Shown one piece after another: positions 1 to 8,546 of a stretch of 64,000 nucleotides of DNA. Location: positions 3,038,001 through 3,102,000 of the forward strand of contig NZ_CP084469.1 of assembly GCF_020405205.1 (NCBI RefSeq). Reading direction: 5' to 3'. Source of the stretch: Natrinema salinisoli (GTDB lineage Archaea; Halobacteriota; Halobacteria; Halobacteriales; Natrialbaceae). Both the position numbers and the translations under genes were made by a program. Numbering within the stretch: position 1 is the first letter of the stretch; each line of letters starts with the position of its first letter. The notes beneath the pieces were generated by a model, which made no database searches, was not told the origin of the DNA, and saw only the letters and a list, made by a program, of their open reading frames with translations.

Positions 1-524
1 GAGAGGACGATCAGGTTCTCCGGCTGGGTCGCGTTCTCGACGACGTGCTCTAAGACGGTGCACATGGTACTCCCCGTCGCGAGCATCGGATCGGCGATGA
101 TGACCGTGTCCTCCTCGTGGATCTCGGGGAGTTTCACGTAGTCGACCGAGATGGGGAAGGATCCGTCCTCGGCACGACCCGCTTCCTCGTCGCGACTCGC
201 GCTGATGACGCCCTGTCGCGCCCGCGGGAAGGCCTTCAGCAGTCCCTCGACGAACGGCGTCGCGGCGCGCAGGACGTTGATGATAACGACGTCGTCGAGT
301 CCGCGGACGCGTTCGCCCATCGTCTGCTCGAGGGGCGTCTCGATCTCGACGTACTCGGTCTCCATCCGGCCGTCGATGATCTCGTAGCCGCAGATGCGGC
401 CGAGTTTGACCAGTCCCTTGCGGAAGCTGACCTGCTCGGTCTCGACGTCGCGCAGCCGCGAGAGCGTGTCCTTCGCCAGTGCGTGCGTGATGAGATAGGC
501 GTTGTCCCGGTCTTCGATCGGCAT
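1..524 (-). CDS. upp: uracil phosphoribosyltransferase, 3' end outside window
   Basis: UPRTase converts uracil and PRPP to UMP in the cytoplasmic pyrimidine salvage pathway. The visible N-terminal ~174 residues start [20 protein letters not shown] and run to the PRPP-binding loop, read as [18 protein letters not shown], which is diagnostic for UPRTase. The ATG at 522-524 is chosen because the family begins just before this 'R-D-N-A-Y-L-I-T-H' region. The C-terminal uracil-binding part lies beyond the left edge. The gene is divergent from the next one, with a 182-bp gap for both promoters. Confidence 0.93.
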   Translation of the reverse strand, partial: MPIEDRDNAYLITHALAKDTLSRLRDVETEQVSFRKGLVKLGRICGYEIIDGRMETEYVEIETPLEQTMGERVRGLDDVVIINVLRAATPFVEGLLKAFPRARQGVISASRDEEAGRAEDGSFPISVDYVKLPEIHEEDTVIIADPMLATGSTMCTVLEHVVENATQPENLIVL

Positions 525-706
525 ACCAGTACAGCCACCCGCCGGGTAGTTCACAGTATCGATCACTCGCGGGGCGCGGCGTCACCGGCGGGCTCGAGCC
601 ACGCCACCCTCGCGAACCCGCTATTGCGATCGATCAGCCGACTGGGACAGGCGAGCGTCGGCAGAGAGGTTTATATTCGTTCACCCGTTATCACCGGCTC
701 AACCGA

Positions 707-1429
707 ATGGAAGAGAGCATCTCGGGGTTCAAAGTTCGCGGTGACTGGGGCGACATCGTCGAACACGGCGAGCGTATCACGCGCGCGCTTCGAGACGTTG
801 ACGTACACGATCCTGACCAGGAATACGGCGCACAGTTCGCGAGCGCCTTCGAGGAGTGGGACGAGTGGCGCCCCAAGGCCCACGAAACGCTCGATTCCGA
901 CGTCAGCGAAAAGACCGCGGATCAGGCCAGCGTCGAAGAAGGCAAGGGCGAGAAGGCCGGCAAGGAGCCCGACGAGGACATCAAAACAGCCGGCGAGAAA
1001 CTTTCCGAGTCCTACGAGCGACTCGAGGACGACGACGCCGAGGGCGCGGTCGGCAACTGGAAGGAGTCGATCGATTACGTCGCGCGGGCGGCCGACTCCG
1101 CGAGCCGCAAGGCGCTGCGCCGCGTCGAGGACACGGTCTACCAGAACGTGATGACCCAGCTCGCGCCCTACTACTTCGACAACGAACTCGTCAGCGCCAA
1201 CGTCCAGCAGGCCGCGCGCAACGGCGGGAACGGCGAGCAGTTCGTCTTCGAGGTCAACGTCAACGACGACGACCTCAAGGAGGCGGTCTCCGACCGCCTC
1301 GCCGAGTACGAAGACGAAATCGACCGCTGGCACGTCGAGGTCGAGAAGGACACCGACGCCGCCGAGGCCATCGAGGGCGCGGAAGCGCCGCCGGAAAACG
1401 GCGACAACTCCAGATCCACGACGAACTGA
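707..1429 (+). CDS. haloarchaeal conserved protein (DUF5828-like)
   Basis: A 240-residue acidic cytoplasmic protein with no signal peptide or membrane segment. It is mostly charged and helical, with a Lys/Glu-rich linker around residues 65-100 and a conserved-looking core (YVARAADSASRKALRRVEDT, then VYQNVMTQLAPYYFDNELVS). The C-terminus (about 220-240) is a disordered acidic tail. It resembles, from memory, a protein family restricted to haloarchaea (DUF5828); no function is known to me. A TATA-like stretch (gtttatattc, about 669-678) lies 29 bp upstream of the ATG, fitting a leaderless transcript. Confidence 0.8.
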   Translation: MEESISGFKVRGDWGDIVEHGERITRALRDVDVHDPDQEYGAQFASAFEEWDEWRPKAHETLDSDVSEKTADQASVEEGKGEKAGKEPDEDIKTAGEKLSESYERLEDDDAEGAVGNWKESIDYVARAADSASRKALRRVEDTVYQNVMTQLAPYYFDNELVSANVQQAARNGGNGEQFVFEVNVNDDDLKEAVSDRLAEYEDEIDRWHVEVEKDTDAAEAIEGAEAPPENGDNSRSTTN

Positions 1430-1515
1430 AGCGGCCGGGTTGCCGTCCCCTCACCCCCACAATAATCCGCCCGATATCAATTGAATTTTATTCGCCCCGA
1501 GCGGTCGTTCTCTAC

Positions 1516-1941
1516 ATGGGACGCGATCTGCGGGGTATCGCGGAGTGGCTGCTCGAGCCGAGCGTCGATGAGGCACCCCTTGGCGTGGGAATACTGGGGT
1601 GGCTCGTCCTTTTCAACGGGATCCGAATCGTTGTTCGAGGCAGTAGCGGGGAGACCTCTCTCGGGATATGGCCATCAGTCGTCTTCGGTGGGTGTCTGGT
1701 CGCTCTCGCAGTGTCGATCGTTACCGGCCGACCGATCGGCCTCGGTGGCGGGGTTCTCGCCTGGAGCGTCCACATTACAGCGGGGTTTTTCGGGGTTCTC
1801 GAGTCAGGTACCGTCGAAGACGATGTCGATTTACTACTGGGTATCGTGGCCGCCACGACACTCTGGGCGACCGGAGTGTGGATCCTGTACGGAAACATGG
1901 ATTTCTTTCTCGAGCACACCGCACCCGAGTCCAAAGACTGA
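1516..1941 (+). CDS. small integral membrane protein, unknown
   Basis: A 141-residue protein with about four predicted membrane helices (roughly residues 22-40, 50-67, 72-90 and 105-125) and short charged loops. The C-terminus is acidic. I do not recognise the family. The ATG at 1516 is preceded by an AT-rich promoter-like run (caattgaattttattcg, about 1478-1494). It is a lone gene between two unrelated ones. Confidence 0.7.
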   Translation: MGRDLRGIAEWLLEPSVDEAPLGVGILGWLVLFNGIRIVVRGSSGETSLGIWPSVVFGGCLVALAVSIVTGRPIGLGGGVLAWSVHITAGFFGVLESGTVEDDVDLLLGIVAATTLWATGVWILYGNMDFFLEHTAPESKD

Positions 1942-2053
1942 CGAGACGCAAATCGAACAGCGGCGAGTCACCCGTGATACACCGGCTCACAACCGTCCCT
2001 GGCGACCGCAGGTCGGCACACACTTGTAGGGGCCGCCAATATGAACCGGATAG

Positions 2054-3247
2054 ATGGTCGAAATCGCCACGCTCGGGACCTTCGCCGTGGCCGCACTCGC
2101 GAGTCTCTTCATGGCCTGGGCGATCGGTGCCGGCTCGAGCGGTTCCACCCCGTTCGCCCCGGCGGTCGGCGCGAACGCGATTTCCGTCATGCGAGCGGGC
2201 TTTCTCGTCGGGCTACTGGGCTTCAGCGGCGCGGTTCTGCAGGGTGCAAACGTCTCCGAAGCGGTGGGGACCGAACTGATCGCCGGCGACGTCACGCTAT
2301 CGTCGCTGGCCGCCACGATCGCCCTGCTCATCGCGGCCGGGCTGGTGGCGATCGGGATCTTCACCGGGTATCCGATAGCCACGGCGTTTACCGTCACCGG
2401 GGCGGTCATCGGCGTCGGCCTCGCCATGGGCGGCGCGCCCGCGTGGGCGAAGTACACCGAAATCGCCACCCTGTGGGTGCTGACGCCGTTCGTCGGCGGC
2501 GGTATCGCGTACGCGGTCGCCCGGGCGCTCCGGGCCGACGGGGTCTCCGAGGAGTATCTCGTCATCGTCCTCGCGGCGCTCGTCGGCGCGATCGTCGCCA
2601 ACATCGAGTTCGCGATCCTCGGCTCCGGTGCCGGCGGCGCGTCGATCGCACAGGCCTCGAGCGGCTGGCTTCCCGGGCCGGCGATCGCCGGCACCGCTGC
2701 CGCGACGCTCGTGATCGCGATCCTCTGGGCGGGTGCGCTCGCGTTCGACCTCCGAAGCGGAACGGAACAGGGAGAACGCCACTTCCTGCTCGTCCTCGGC
2801 GGACTCGTCGCCTTCTCCGCCGGCGGCAGTCAGGTCGGACTGGCGATCGGACCGCTGATCCCGCTCTCGGGCGAGCTCGAGCTCCCGCTGCTCGCGATGC
2901 TCGTGGGCGGCGGATTCGGGCTCCTGCTCGGATCCTGGACCGGCGCGCCGCGGATGATCAAGGCGATCTCGCAGGACTACTCCTCGCTGGGGCCGCGACG
3001 GTCGATCGCCGCGCTCATCCCCTCGTTTATCATCGCACAGGCCGCGGTCTTCTACGGCATTCCGGTCTCGTTCAACGAGATCATCGTCAGCGCGATCATC
3101 GGGAGCGGCTACGCCGCGGCCGGTGCCGGCGGCGGCGTCAGTCCCCGGAAAATGGGCTTTACCGTGCTCGCGTGGATCGGGTCGCTGGCCGGCGCGATTA
3201 TCGTCTCCTACGCCGGCTACGCCGCCATCGCCGCACTCTTGCTCTGA
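2054..3247 (+). CDS. inorganic phosphate transporter, PiT family
   Basis: A 397-residue polytopic membrane protein of the PiT (Pho-4) family, which takes up phosphate with a cation. Two inverted PiT repeats are visible. The first holds MAWAIGAGSSGSTPFAPAVG followed by ANAISVMRAGFLVG, the haloarchaeal form of the GANDxxN signature. The second holds GAGGGVSPRKMGFTVLAWIG near the C-terminus. About ten hydrophobic helices are spread along the whole length and there is no large soluble domain. No PhoU-like gene is adjacent. ATG 2054 fits the beginning of the first helix. Confidence 0.9.
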   Translation: MVEIATLGTFAVAALASLFMAWAIGAGSSGSTPFAPAVGANAISVMRAGFLVGLLGFSGAVLQGANVSEAVGTELIAGDVTLSSLAATIALLIAAGLVAIGIFTGYPIATAFTVTGAVIGVGLAMGGAPAWAKYTEIATLWVLTPFVGGGIAYAVARALRADGVSEEYLVIVLAALVGAIVANIEFAILGSGAGGASIAQASSGWLPGPAIAGTAAATLVIAILWAGALAFDLRSGTEQGERHFLLVLGGLVAFSAGGSQVGLAIGPLIPLSGELELPLLAMLVGGGFGLLLGSWTGAPRMIKAISQDYSSLGPRRSIAALIPSFIIAQAAVFYGIPVSFNEIIVSAIIGSGYAAAGAGGGVSPRKMGFTVLAWIGSLAGAIIVSYAGYAAIAALLL

Positions 3248-3296
3248 GCCGCGCGACATCGAACGGTCTTTACACGAGAGGTCGTGAGTGCGACGT

Positions 3297-4043
3297 ATGG
3301 ACGAGGACGCCGTCGACGTCACCGCCGACGGAGACGCGGACGAGACGATCCAGTGGCGGCGAGACGCCAGTACCTCACGCACCGTGCGGCTCCTGTGGGC
3401 GTTCGGCGTCGGCACCTTCTTCGCCGCGATCGGCACCGTCGTCTGCTGGCGACTGTACAGGCTCGCCGGCGAGGCCGCGGGCAGCGCCGGCCGGACCGTC
3501 GTCGTCGCCCTAATCGTCTCGCTCTCCGCGACCGTTCTCGCGCTGGCCGCCTCCCGTCACACCGAAGGCCACCTCGAGGCGCTGACCCGCCGGCTCCCCG
3601 TCGACGTCCCCTCGGGGGCGAGTCTGGACCGCGCGATGGACGCCGCCGTCGGTGCAGTGGTCATGGGCGCGATCATCGGCACGCTGATGGGAATCGGTCG
3701 ATACGTTTCACAGAACGAACTGCTGGCCGTCGGTGCCGGCCCCTTCACCGGGCTGGCAGCACTGAGTATTCCGCTCGCCTTGCTCGCGCTCGTCCTCGCC
3801 TCGTTTCTCCAGTCGGTCGGGACGTTCGACCGCGACGGGCGGACGATCTACCTCTACGAACCCGAACAAGCGATCGACCTCGCGGTGATCGACGCCGTCT
3901 CGGTCCGATACGTCGGGGACACCGCCGTCCTCCGACTCAAATACGCACAGCCGGACGGACAGTACGTACAGGGACCGCGCCGGATCGTCGTTCCGCCCGC
4001 TGTCGCACACGATATCGCCGCCCTCGTCGACTCGGACCCCTGA
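3297..4043 (+). CDS. haloarchaeal membrane protein with C-terminal soluble domain
   Basis: 248 residues. An acidic N-terminus (1-22) is followed by paired helices (about 32-52 and 63-82), a second pair (about 110-130 and 145-170), and a C-terminal ~75-residue soluble domain ending in PRRIVVPPAVAHDIAALVDS. That last part looks like a small beta-rich regulatory domain, but I do not recognise the family. A GTG three codons upstream (3288) is the alternative start; ATG 3297 is preferred. It runs convergently into the CBS-domain gene with a 3-bp gap. Confidence 0.75.
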   Translation: MDEDAVDVTADGDADETIQWRRDASTSRTVRLLWAFGVGTFFAAIGTVVCWRLYRLAGEAAGSAGRTVVVALIVSLSATVLALAASRHTEGHLEALTRRLPVDVPSGASLDRAMDAAVGAVVMGAIIGTLMGIGRYVSQNELLAVGAGPFTGLAALSIPLALLALVLASFLQSVGTFDRDGRTIYLYEPEQAIDLAVIDAVSVRYVGDTAVLRLKYAQPDGQYVQGPRRIVVPPAVAHDIAALVDSDP

Positions 4044-4046
4044 GGA

Positions 4047-5453
4047 TCATTCGTCGTTCTCGTCGATCTCCATCGGTGGGGCCTCTCCTTCGGCCTCCCC
4101 GTCCGGTTCTTCGTCCGGCATCTCGAGTTTTTTGAGGCGGGCCTTCATGATACGGGTGTTTTCGACGGTTTCGACGGTGATTCTGACGCCGTCGTAGGTG
4201 ATTTCCTCGCCCTCCTCGACGAGCCGACCGGCGCGGTTGAAGATGAAGCCGGCGATGGTCTCGAACTCCTGCCCCTCCGGGAGGTCGATATCCAGCGCCT
4301 CGTTGACGTCCTCGATGTTGACCTCGCCGCGGACGAGGACCGTATCGTCGTCGATCTCCTCGATGGGCTGATCCTCGCCGCCTTCCAGGATTTCGCCGAC
4401 GATCTCCTCGATCATGTCCTCCATCGTCACCAGCCCCTCCGTCGTCCCGAACTCGTCGATGACGAGCGCCATGTGCATCCGGTTTTCGCGCATCTCCCCG
4501 AGCAACTCGTCGACGTTCTTGGATTCGGGGACGTGCAGCGTCGGCTGGATGAGATCCGCGATCTCGAGTTCGTCGTTGACCGGCTCGCCGTAGTTGAGAT
4601 CGCGGACGAGATCGCGGATGTGAACGACGCCCTGGACGTTGTCGAGGCTCCCCTCGTAGACCGGAACGCGAGCGTGACCGCTCTGGATGCAGGTTTCGAT
4701 GGCCTCGTCGATGTCGGCGTCCTTCGGGACGGCCGTCATGTCCAGCCGTGGCGTCATGACCTCCTTGACGATCGTGTTGTTGAAGCGGAATATCCGCTGA
4801 AGCATCTCGTGTTCCTCCTCCTCGAGCACCCCTTCGCGCTCGCCGGACTCGATCATCTCCTGGATCTCGTCGCGCGTGACGTAGGGGGTTTCGATCGCGC
4901 CCGTCGAGCCGGTCAGCCGGTTGATCTGGCGAGTGAGGTAGTCGAAGAGAACCACGAGCGGGAGCATCAGCTTCTCGGCGATCTTCAGTGGTCCGGCGAC
5001 CCGGATCGACCAGGATTCGGTGTTCTCGACGGCGTAGGACTTGGGCGCGCTCTCTCCGAACAGTAACACGATCGCGGTGATCCCGAGCGTCGCTGCCGTC
5101 ACGGCCGCCAGACCACCGAGATACAGCCCGAGGATGGCCGTCGCGATCGAGGACATCGCGATGTTGACGATATTGTTCCCGACGAGGATCGTCACGAGCA
5201 ACCGGTGTGGATCCGACTTCAGCGCTTTCACGCGCTCCGCGCCGGGGATCCCGTCTTCCGCCATCCCCTCGACGCGGTGTTTCGGAATGGAAAACAGCGC
5301 GATCTCCGACGACGAAAAGAACGCAGAGAGACCGACGAGTGCGACGAGGGCGACCGCTCCGAGGATCGTCACCATCGATTTCTCGATTTCGAGTCCTACC
5401 ACTGGGACCTCGTAAACAGCCAACACGACCGCAGGGGGCGGAGACAACGCCAT
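4047..5453 (-). CDS. CNNM/HlyC-CorC family membrane protein
   Basis: 468 residues with three modules. A DUF21/CNNM transmembrane domain covers about residues 25-205 (SSSEIALFSIPKHRVEGMAE is typical). A pair of CBS domains covers about 215-345 (VTRDEIQEMIESGEREGVLE precedes it; VMTPRLDMTAVP and DEFGTTEGLVTMEDMIEEIV are signature parts). A CorC_HlyC domain covers about 355-440. Members of this family are implicated in divalent-cation (Mg/Co) efflux or its regulation. The acidic tail after residue 445 is typical of halophiles. Family assignment is firm; the transported ion is inferred. Confidence 0.92.
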   Translation of the reverse strand: MALSPPPAVVLAVYEVPVVGLEIEKSMVTILGAVALVALVGLSAFFSSSEIALFSIPKHRVEGMAEDGIPGAERVKALKSDPHRLLVTILVGNNIVNIAMSSIATAILGLYLGGLAAVTAATLGITAIVLLFGESAPKSYAVENTESWSIRVAGPLKIAEKLMLPLVVLFDYLTRQINRLTGSTGAIETPYVTRDEIQEMIESGEREGVLEEEEHEMLQRIFRFNNTIVKEVMTPRLDMTAVPKDADIDEAIETCIQSGHARVPVYEGSLDNVQGVVHIRDLVRDLNYGEPVNDELEIADLIQPTLHVPESKNVDELLGEMRENRMHMALVIDEFGTTEGLVTMEDMIEEIVGEILEGGEDQPIEEIDDDTVLVRGEVNIEDVNEALDIDLPEGQEFETIAGFIFNRAGRLVEEGEEITYDGVRITVETVENTRIMKARLKKLEMPDEEPDGEAEGEAPPMEIDENDE

Positions 5454-5564
5454 TGATATACAGCCTTATGGCTGGATCGGTTAACAGTTTCCCATTTTAG
5501 ACCGGAAACGGTCATCGCCGCCGCCGACGACACGTTTACCCGACTGTTTCCCCTACAGTTGATC

Positions 5565-5870
5565 ATGAGTGAGACCACCGATCCACCGATCACGTTCTAC
5601 CGGCTCCAGGGCTGTCCGTTCTGTGAGCGGGTCACCCGACTGTTGAAGGAGTACGATCTCGAGTACCGGTCGCGATTCGTCGAGCCGATGCACTCCGAAC
5701 GAAACGTCGTCAAACGCGTCGCCGGCGTCCGAACGGTTCCCGTCGTCGTCGACGACAACACCGGCGTCACGATGGCGGAAAGCGCCAACATCGTCGACTA
5801 CCTCGAGTCGACCTACGGCGAGGGCGACCGTCCCGACGCGGCCGCGGCGGGTGCCGGGGGTGACGACTGA
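5565..5870 (+). CDS. glutaredoxin-like / GST N-terminal domain protein
   Basis: 101 residues with a thioredoxin fold. The motif GCPFCERVTRLLKEYDLEY supplies a CxxC redox pair near residue 15, and the cis-Pro loop is VRTVPVVVDD. The downstream helix reads MAESANIVDYLESTYG. It has the length and shape of a glutathione-S-transferase N-terminal domain without the helical C-terminal half, so it probably acts as a thiol-disulfide oxidoreductase. It overlaps the following redoxin gene by one base (TGATG), so the two are translationally coupled and probably work together. Confidence 0.85.
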   Translation: MSETTDPPITFYRLQGCPFCERVTRLLKEYDLEYRSRFVEPMHSERNVVKRVAGVRTVPVVVDDNTGVTMAESANIVDYLESTYGEGDRPDAAAAGAGGDD

Positions 5871-6382
5871 TGGACTTCGAGGTCGTCGAACTCGGCCCGA
5901 CGGATCATCCCGAGCCCGGCGAGGAGGCCCCCGAGTTCACCCGCCCGCTCGTCACCGACGAGTTCTGGGAGGACCGGACGCTGTCGGAACTCGTCGGCGA
6001 GAGCGACGGGACGACCGTCCTCGTGTTCACGCCGATGACCGGCTCCTTCCTCGCGAAGTACATCTGGGACGAGTTGACGGAGCGAAACTGGGACGAGCGC
6101 GCGGGCCGAGTCGTCGGCGTCACCGCCTCGACGCCCTACGGCATCAAGCGCTTCCTCGGCGACAACGACTATCCGTTCGCGTTCTTCGCCGACCCGAGCA
6201 ACCGGGTCGCCGAGTCCTACGGGATCGAGCACGAACTCGACGGCATGACCGGCATCAGCGAACCCCGCGCCGCCTTCTTCGCGCTCGACGACGCCGGCAC
6301 GATCGAGGGCGCGTGGGTCGCCACCAACTGGCCCCACTTCCCCGACTACGACGAACTCGAGACGGAACTCGGCCTCGAGTAA
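5870..6382 (+). CDS. redoxin-domain protein (peroxiredoxin-like)
   Basis: 170 residues with the AhpC/TSA/redoxin fold (VLVFTPMTGSFLAKYIWDEL, then GVTASTPYGIKRFLGDNDYP). The position that holds the peroxidatic cysteine in peroxiredoxins (P-x-x-x-T-x-x-C) reads TPMTGSFLAKY, with no cysteine, and the protein contains no cysteine at all. It therefore cannot be a normal thiol peroxidase. It is coupled to the glutaredoxin-like gene upstream by a one-base overlap, which suggests a partner or scaffold role (inference). Confidence 0.82.
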   Translation: MDFEVVELGPTDHPEPGEEAPEFTRPLVTDEFWEDRTLSELVGESDGTTVLVFTPMTGSFLAKYIWDELTERNWDERAGRVVGVTASTPYGIKRFLGDNDYPFAFFADPSNRVAESYGIEHELDGMTGISEPRAAFFALDDAGTIEGAWVATNWPHFPDYDELETELGLE

Positions 6383-6440
6383 CGAGTCGAGCAACCCCGA
6401 ACGATACATTTTTGGCCGATATGGGCCGAGTTCGAATCGA

Positions 6441-7070
6441 ATGAGCGATCTCGACCGCGCAGCCGACGCGATCGACTCGGGGGAGCTCGTCGTCTACCCC
6501 ACAGAAACCGTCTACGGCCTCGCCGCGGCCGCGCTCGATCCCGGTGCCGTCGAACGCGTCTTCGAGGTGAAGGGACGCGACCGCTCGAAGCCGGTCTCGT
6601 TCGCCGTGCCGTCGGTCCCGGCGGCGCTCGAGTACGTCCGTGCCACCGACCGAGAACGGCGGTTCATGGCGACGTTTCTCCCCGGACCCGTGACGGTCCT
6701 CTGTCGTCGCCGGGACGCCGTCCCGGACGTGCTCACGGCGGGTCGTGACCGCGTCGGCGTCCGTGTGCCGGACAACGATCTCGCGCTCGCACTCTGTGAG
6801 CGGGCCGGAACGCCGATCACCGCGACGAGCGCGAACGTCAGCGGCCGGGCCAGCGCGCGAACGCTTGCGGATCTCGATCCCGAGATTCGCGAGGCAGCTG
6901 CGGTCGTCCTCGAGGACGTCGACGATCAGGACTCGTCGGCCCGTCAGACGGAGTCCGACGAGGGCGAAACAGACGGTACCGAGAGCACCGTCGTCGACGT
7001 CTCGAGCGAGACGATCCACCGCCGCGGGGCGCAAGCCGACGAGATCGAGGCCTGGCTCGAAGGTTCGTGA
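6441..7070 (+). CDS. L-threonylcarbamoyladenylate synthase (Sua5/YciO/TsaC)
   Basis: This enzyme makes threonylcarbamoyl-AMP from threonine, bicarbonate and ATP, the first step of the t6A37 tRNA modification. 209 residues. Signature segments are VVYPTETVYGLAAAALDP, VKGRDRSKPVSFAVPS (KxR..P), FLPGPVTVLC and ITATSANVSGRASARTL, in family order. It matches the short TsaC-like form. An acidic insertion (about 153-180) precedes STVVDVSSETIHRRG. It is a lone gene whose 3' end faces the hairpin element and the Cas4-like gene. Confidence 0.9.
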   Translation: MSDLDRAADAIDSGELVVYPTETVYGLAAAALDPGAVERVFEVKGRDRSKPVSFAVPSVPAALEYVRATDRERRFMATFLPGPVTVLCRRRDAVPDVLTAGRDRVGVRVPDNDLALALCERAGTPITATSANVSGRASARTLADLDPEIREAAAVVLEDVDDQDSSARQTESDEGETDGTESTVVDVSSETIHRRGAQADEIEAWLEGS

Positions 7071-7473
7071 CGTCGCGACAGCCCTGAGTAAAACAGAATC
7101 ACGCCGAACCGACCCTCATCTGCGGTGGCGCGCGCTGTGCTGCGGTGAGTCAGTGACGAACCGCGGCACGAAGCCGTGCGAGGGATGAGCGAGCGGTGCG
7201 AGGCGCGAACGTAGTGAGCGGCTCGAAAAGCGAACGGTGACCGAAGGGAACCGTGAGCAGAGCGAGCGTTAGCGCGGAACCGAAGGTTCCGCGAACCATA
7301 CGAACGGACGTTTCGCGTCCGTGAGTAGAAATCGGTTGGGGAGGGCGTGGCGATTCCCTGTTGCCACGGTAGCAGGACACTTCATCTCTCACATTCCCAG
7401 TAGAACCCACTGCTCCATTCACACCTCATCGAAGGCCCCAACTCGAGCAGAGGGGCCGAACTGCGGGCAGTCA
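7071..7473. other. 403-bp convergent intergenic region, non-coding
   Basis: No credible protein-coding frame is present; the open frames here are arginine-rich shadows of repeats. Most of the stretch is the hairpin-chain element listed separately. The region lies between two convergent genes, so it must also hold both terminators. Confidence 0.7.
7128..7375. repeat. dispersed hairpin-chain element, copy A
   Basis: The stretch contains several stems in series. A perfect 9-bp stem lies at 7273-7281/7285-7293 with a GAA loop. A 7-bp stem lies at 7304-7310/7316-7322 with a TTTCG loop. A 5-bp stem lies at 7234-7238/7250-7254. It shares a head (GGCGCGCTGTG-like, near 7126), internal pieces (AAGCGAACG, GCGAGGGATGAG) and a tail (AATCGGTTGGGGAGG, 7330-7344) with the element at 14.1-14.3 kb. 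It is either a structured RNA or a MITE-like dispersed repeat. Confidence 0.6.
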
Positions 7474-8187
7474 CTATCCGAACCCCAACAACGACCGCAG
7501 CGTTCGCGTTTTGACCCCGCACTCCGCGGCGAACTCGCAGGACTCGCACTTCGAGCGATTGGTCGTCCGCGCCGGCGGCCCGTCTAATTCGCGAACCGAA
7601 CGAAGCGCGCTCCGATACTGCGCTTTCCGTCGCGTCGTCACGTCGACCGACCGGATGACACCGCACGCCGGGTACTCGAGCCAGACTCGATCGACCGACT
7701 CCTCGTGCTCCCAGGCCAGCGCCTTCGCTGCCGCGACCGCGTAAACCGACTGGGGCTTCCAGACGCCGTTTTCGGGTGGTTCGCCGGTCGAAACCAGTGC
7801 CGGCTCGAGCGGGTCGGTAAGCACCTTGTGAACGATCCCGCGACAGTGGCGACCGGTCGCAAGGACGTCGCGTTCACGCGGATTACGGAGGCGCTCCCAG
7901 TGGCCCGCGTCCGTGAGTCGGTCCCGAGTCGCCGCCAGCTGGTCGCGGTACCGGACGGACGGAACAGCGATCGGTTCGGATTCGAGCGCACTCGGCGGGG
8001 CCGCGAGCAGTTCGTCGTAGCGGGTCGCAAGCGAACGGATCGATTCGATCTCGGGCGGCGGTTCGCGATCCTCGTCGGGGAGCCGCCGCTGATAGTAACA
8101 CTTCCGTGGGCAGTACGCGGCAGTTCGGAGATCGCTGAACGAGACGTGCGTTCGGGTCACGGGCCGTCTGGCCGCGGCTTGGTACAT
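7474..8187 (-). CDS. Cas4-like PD-(D/E)XK family protein, nuclease site apparently lost
   Basis: 237 residues from ATG 8187. The order FSDLRTAAYCPRKCYYQRRL (N-terminal Cys), then a central domain, then CESCEFAAEC near the C-terminus reproduces the four-cysteine Fe-S layout of Cas4. The catalytic GxxD and ExK elements are not recognisable: the region reads RGIVHKVLTDPLEPALVSTG and NGVWKPQSVYAVAAAKAL. Only the Q-x-V-Y part of the last motif remains. No other cas gene or repeat array is nearby. It may be a structural or DNA-binding relative, or have a reorganised active site. Confidence 0.72.
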   Translation of the reverse strand: MYQAAARRPVTRTHVSFSDLRTAAYCPRKCYYQRRLPDEDREPPPEIESIRSLATRYDELLAAPPSALESEPIAVPSVRYRDQLAATRDRLTDAGHWERLRNPRERDVLATGRHCRGIVHKVLTDPLEPALVSTGEPPENGVWKPQSVYAVAAAKALAWEHEESVDRVWLEYPACGVIRSVDVTTRRKAQYRSALRSVRELDGPPARTTNRSKCESCEFAAECGVKTRTLRSLLGFG

Positions 8188-8204
8188 AAACCCTCGCCGG
8201 ACCG

Positions 8205-8456
8205 CTACGGGATCCAAATCGACACATCGAGCACGAACCTGGACACCGGGAACGGCCTTCCGTCGCGAATCGTCAGGAGATAGCTGACGGACGCCACGAC
8301 GCACAGGGTGAGTCCGCCGACGACACCGGCGATCGTGAGCGCGAGCGCGCCGTCTGCGACGACGGATCCCATCGCGACGTAACAGCCGACCGCCAGTGCG
8401 CCACCGAACAGGACCGCCTCGAAGAGCGCGGAGAGGAGTCGAAATCCACGGTACAT
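8205..8456 (-). CDS. small two-to-three-helix membrane protein
   Basis: 83 residues from ATG 8456, with hydrophobic segments at about 8-30 and 37-60 and a short amphipathic C-terminus. No recognised family. A GTG five codons upstream (8471) is an alternative start. It lies 17 bp upstream of the Cas4-like gene on the same strand, so the two could be cotranscribed. Confidence 0.6.
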   Translation of the reverse strand: MYRGFRLLSALFEAVLFGGALAVGCYVAMGSVVADGALALTIAGVVGGLTLCVVASVSYLLTIRDGRPFPVSRFVLDVSIWIP

Positions 8457-8546
8457 TCCTCTATACGACACTCCCGTCGAGAATTTTCAATCTATCGAAC
8501 AATACCGGATCGGCCGCCGAAACCGGAGTACTGCGGTTACGTCGCC

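Noticed and set aside
117-1151. 344-codon plus-strand frame
   Set aside because: It runs antisense to upp and then out of frame through the DUF5828-like gene; Arg/Ser-rich shadow.
7474-8187. CRISPR-Cas locus suggested by the Cas4-like gene
   Set aside because: No repeat-spacer array and no cas1, cas2 or effector genes were seen in the window.
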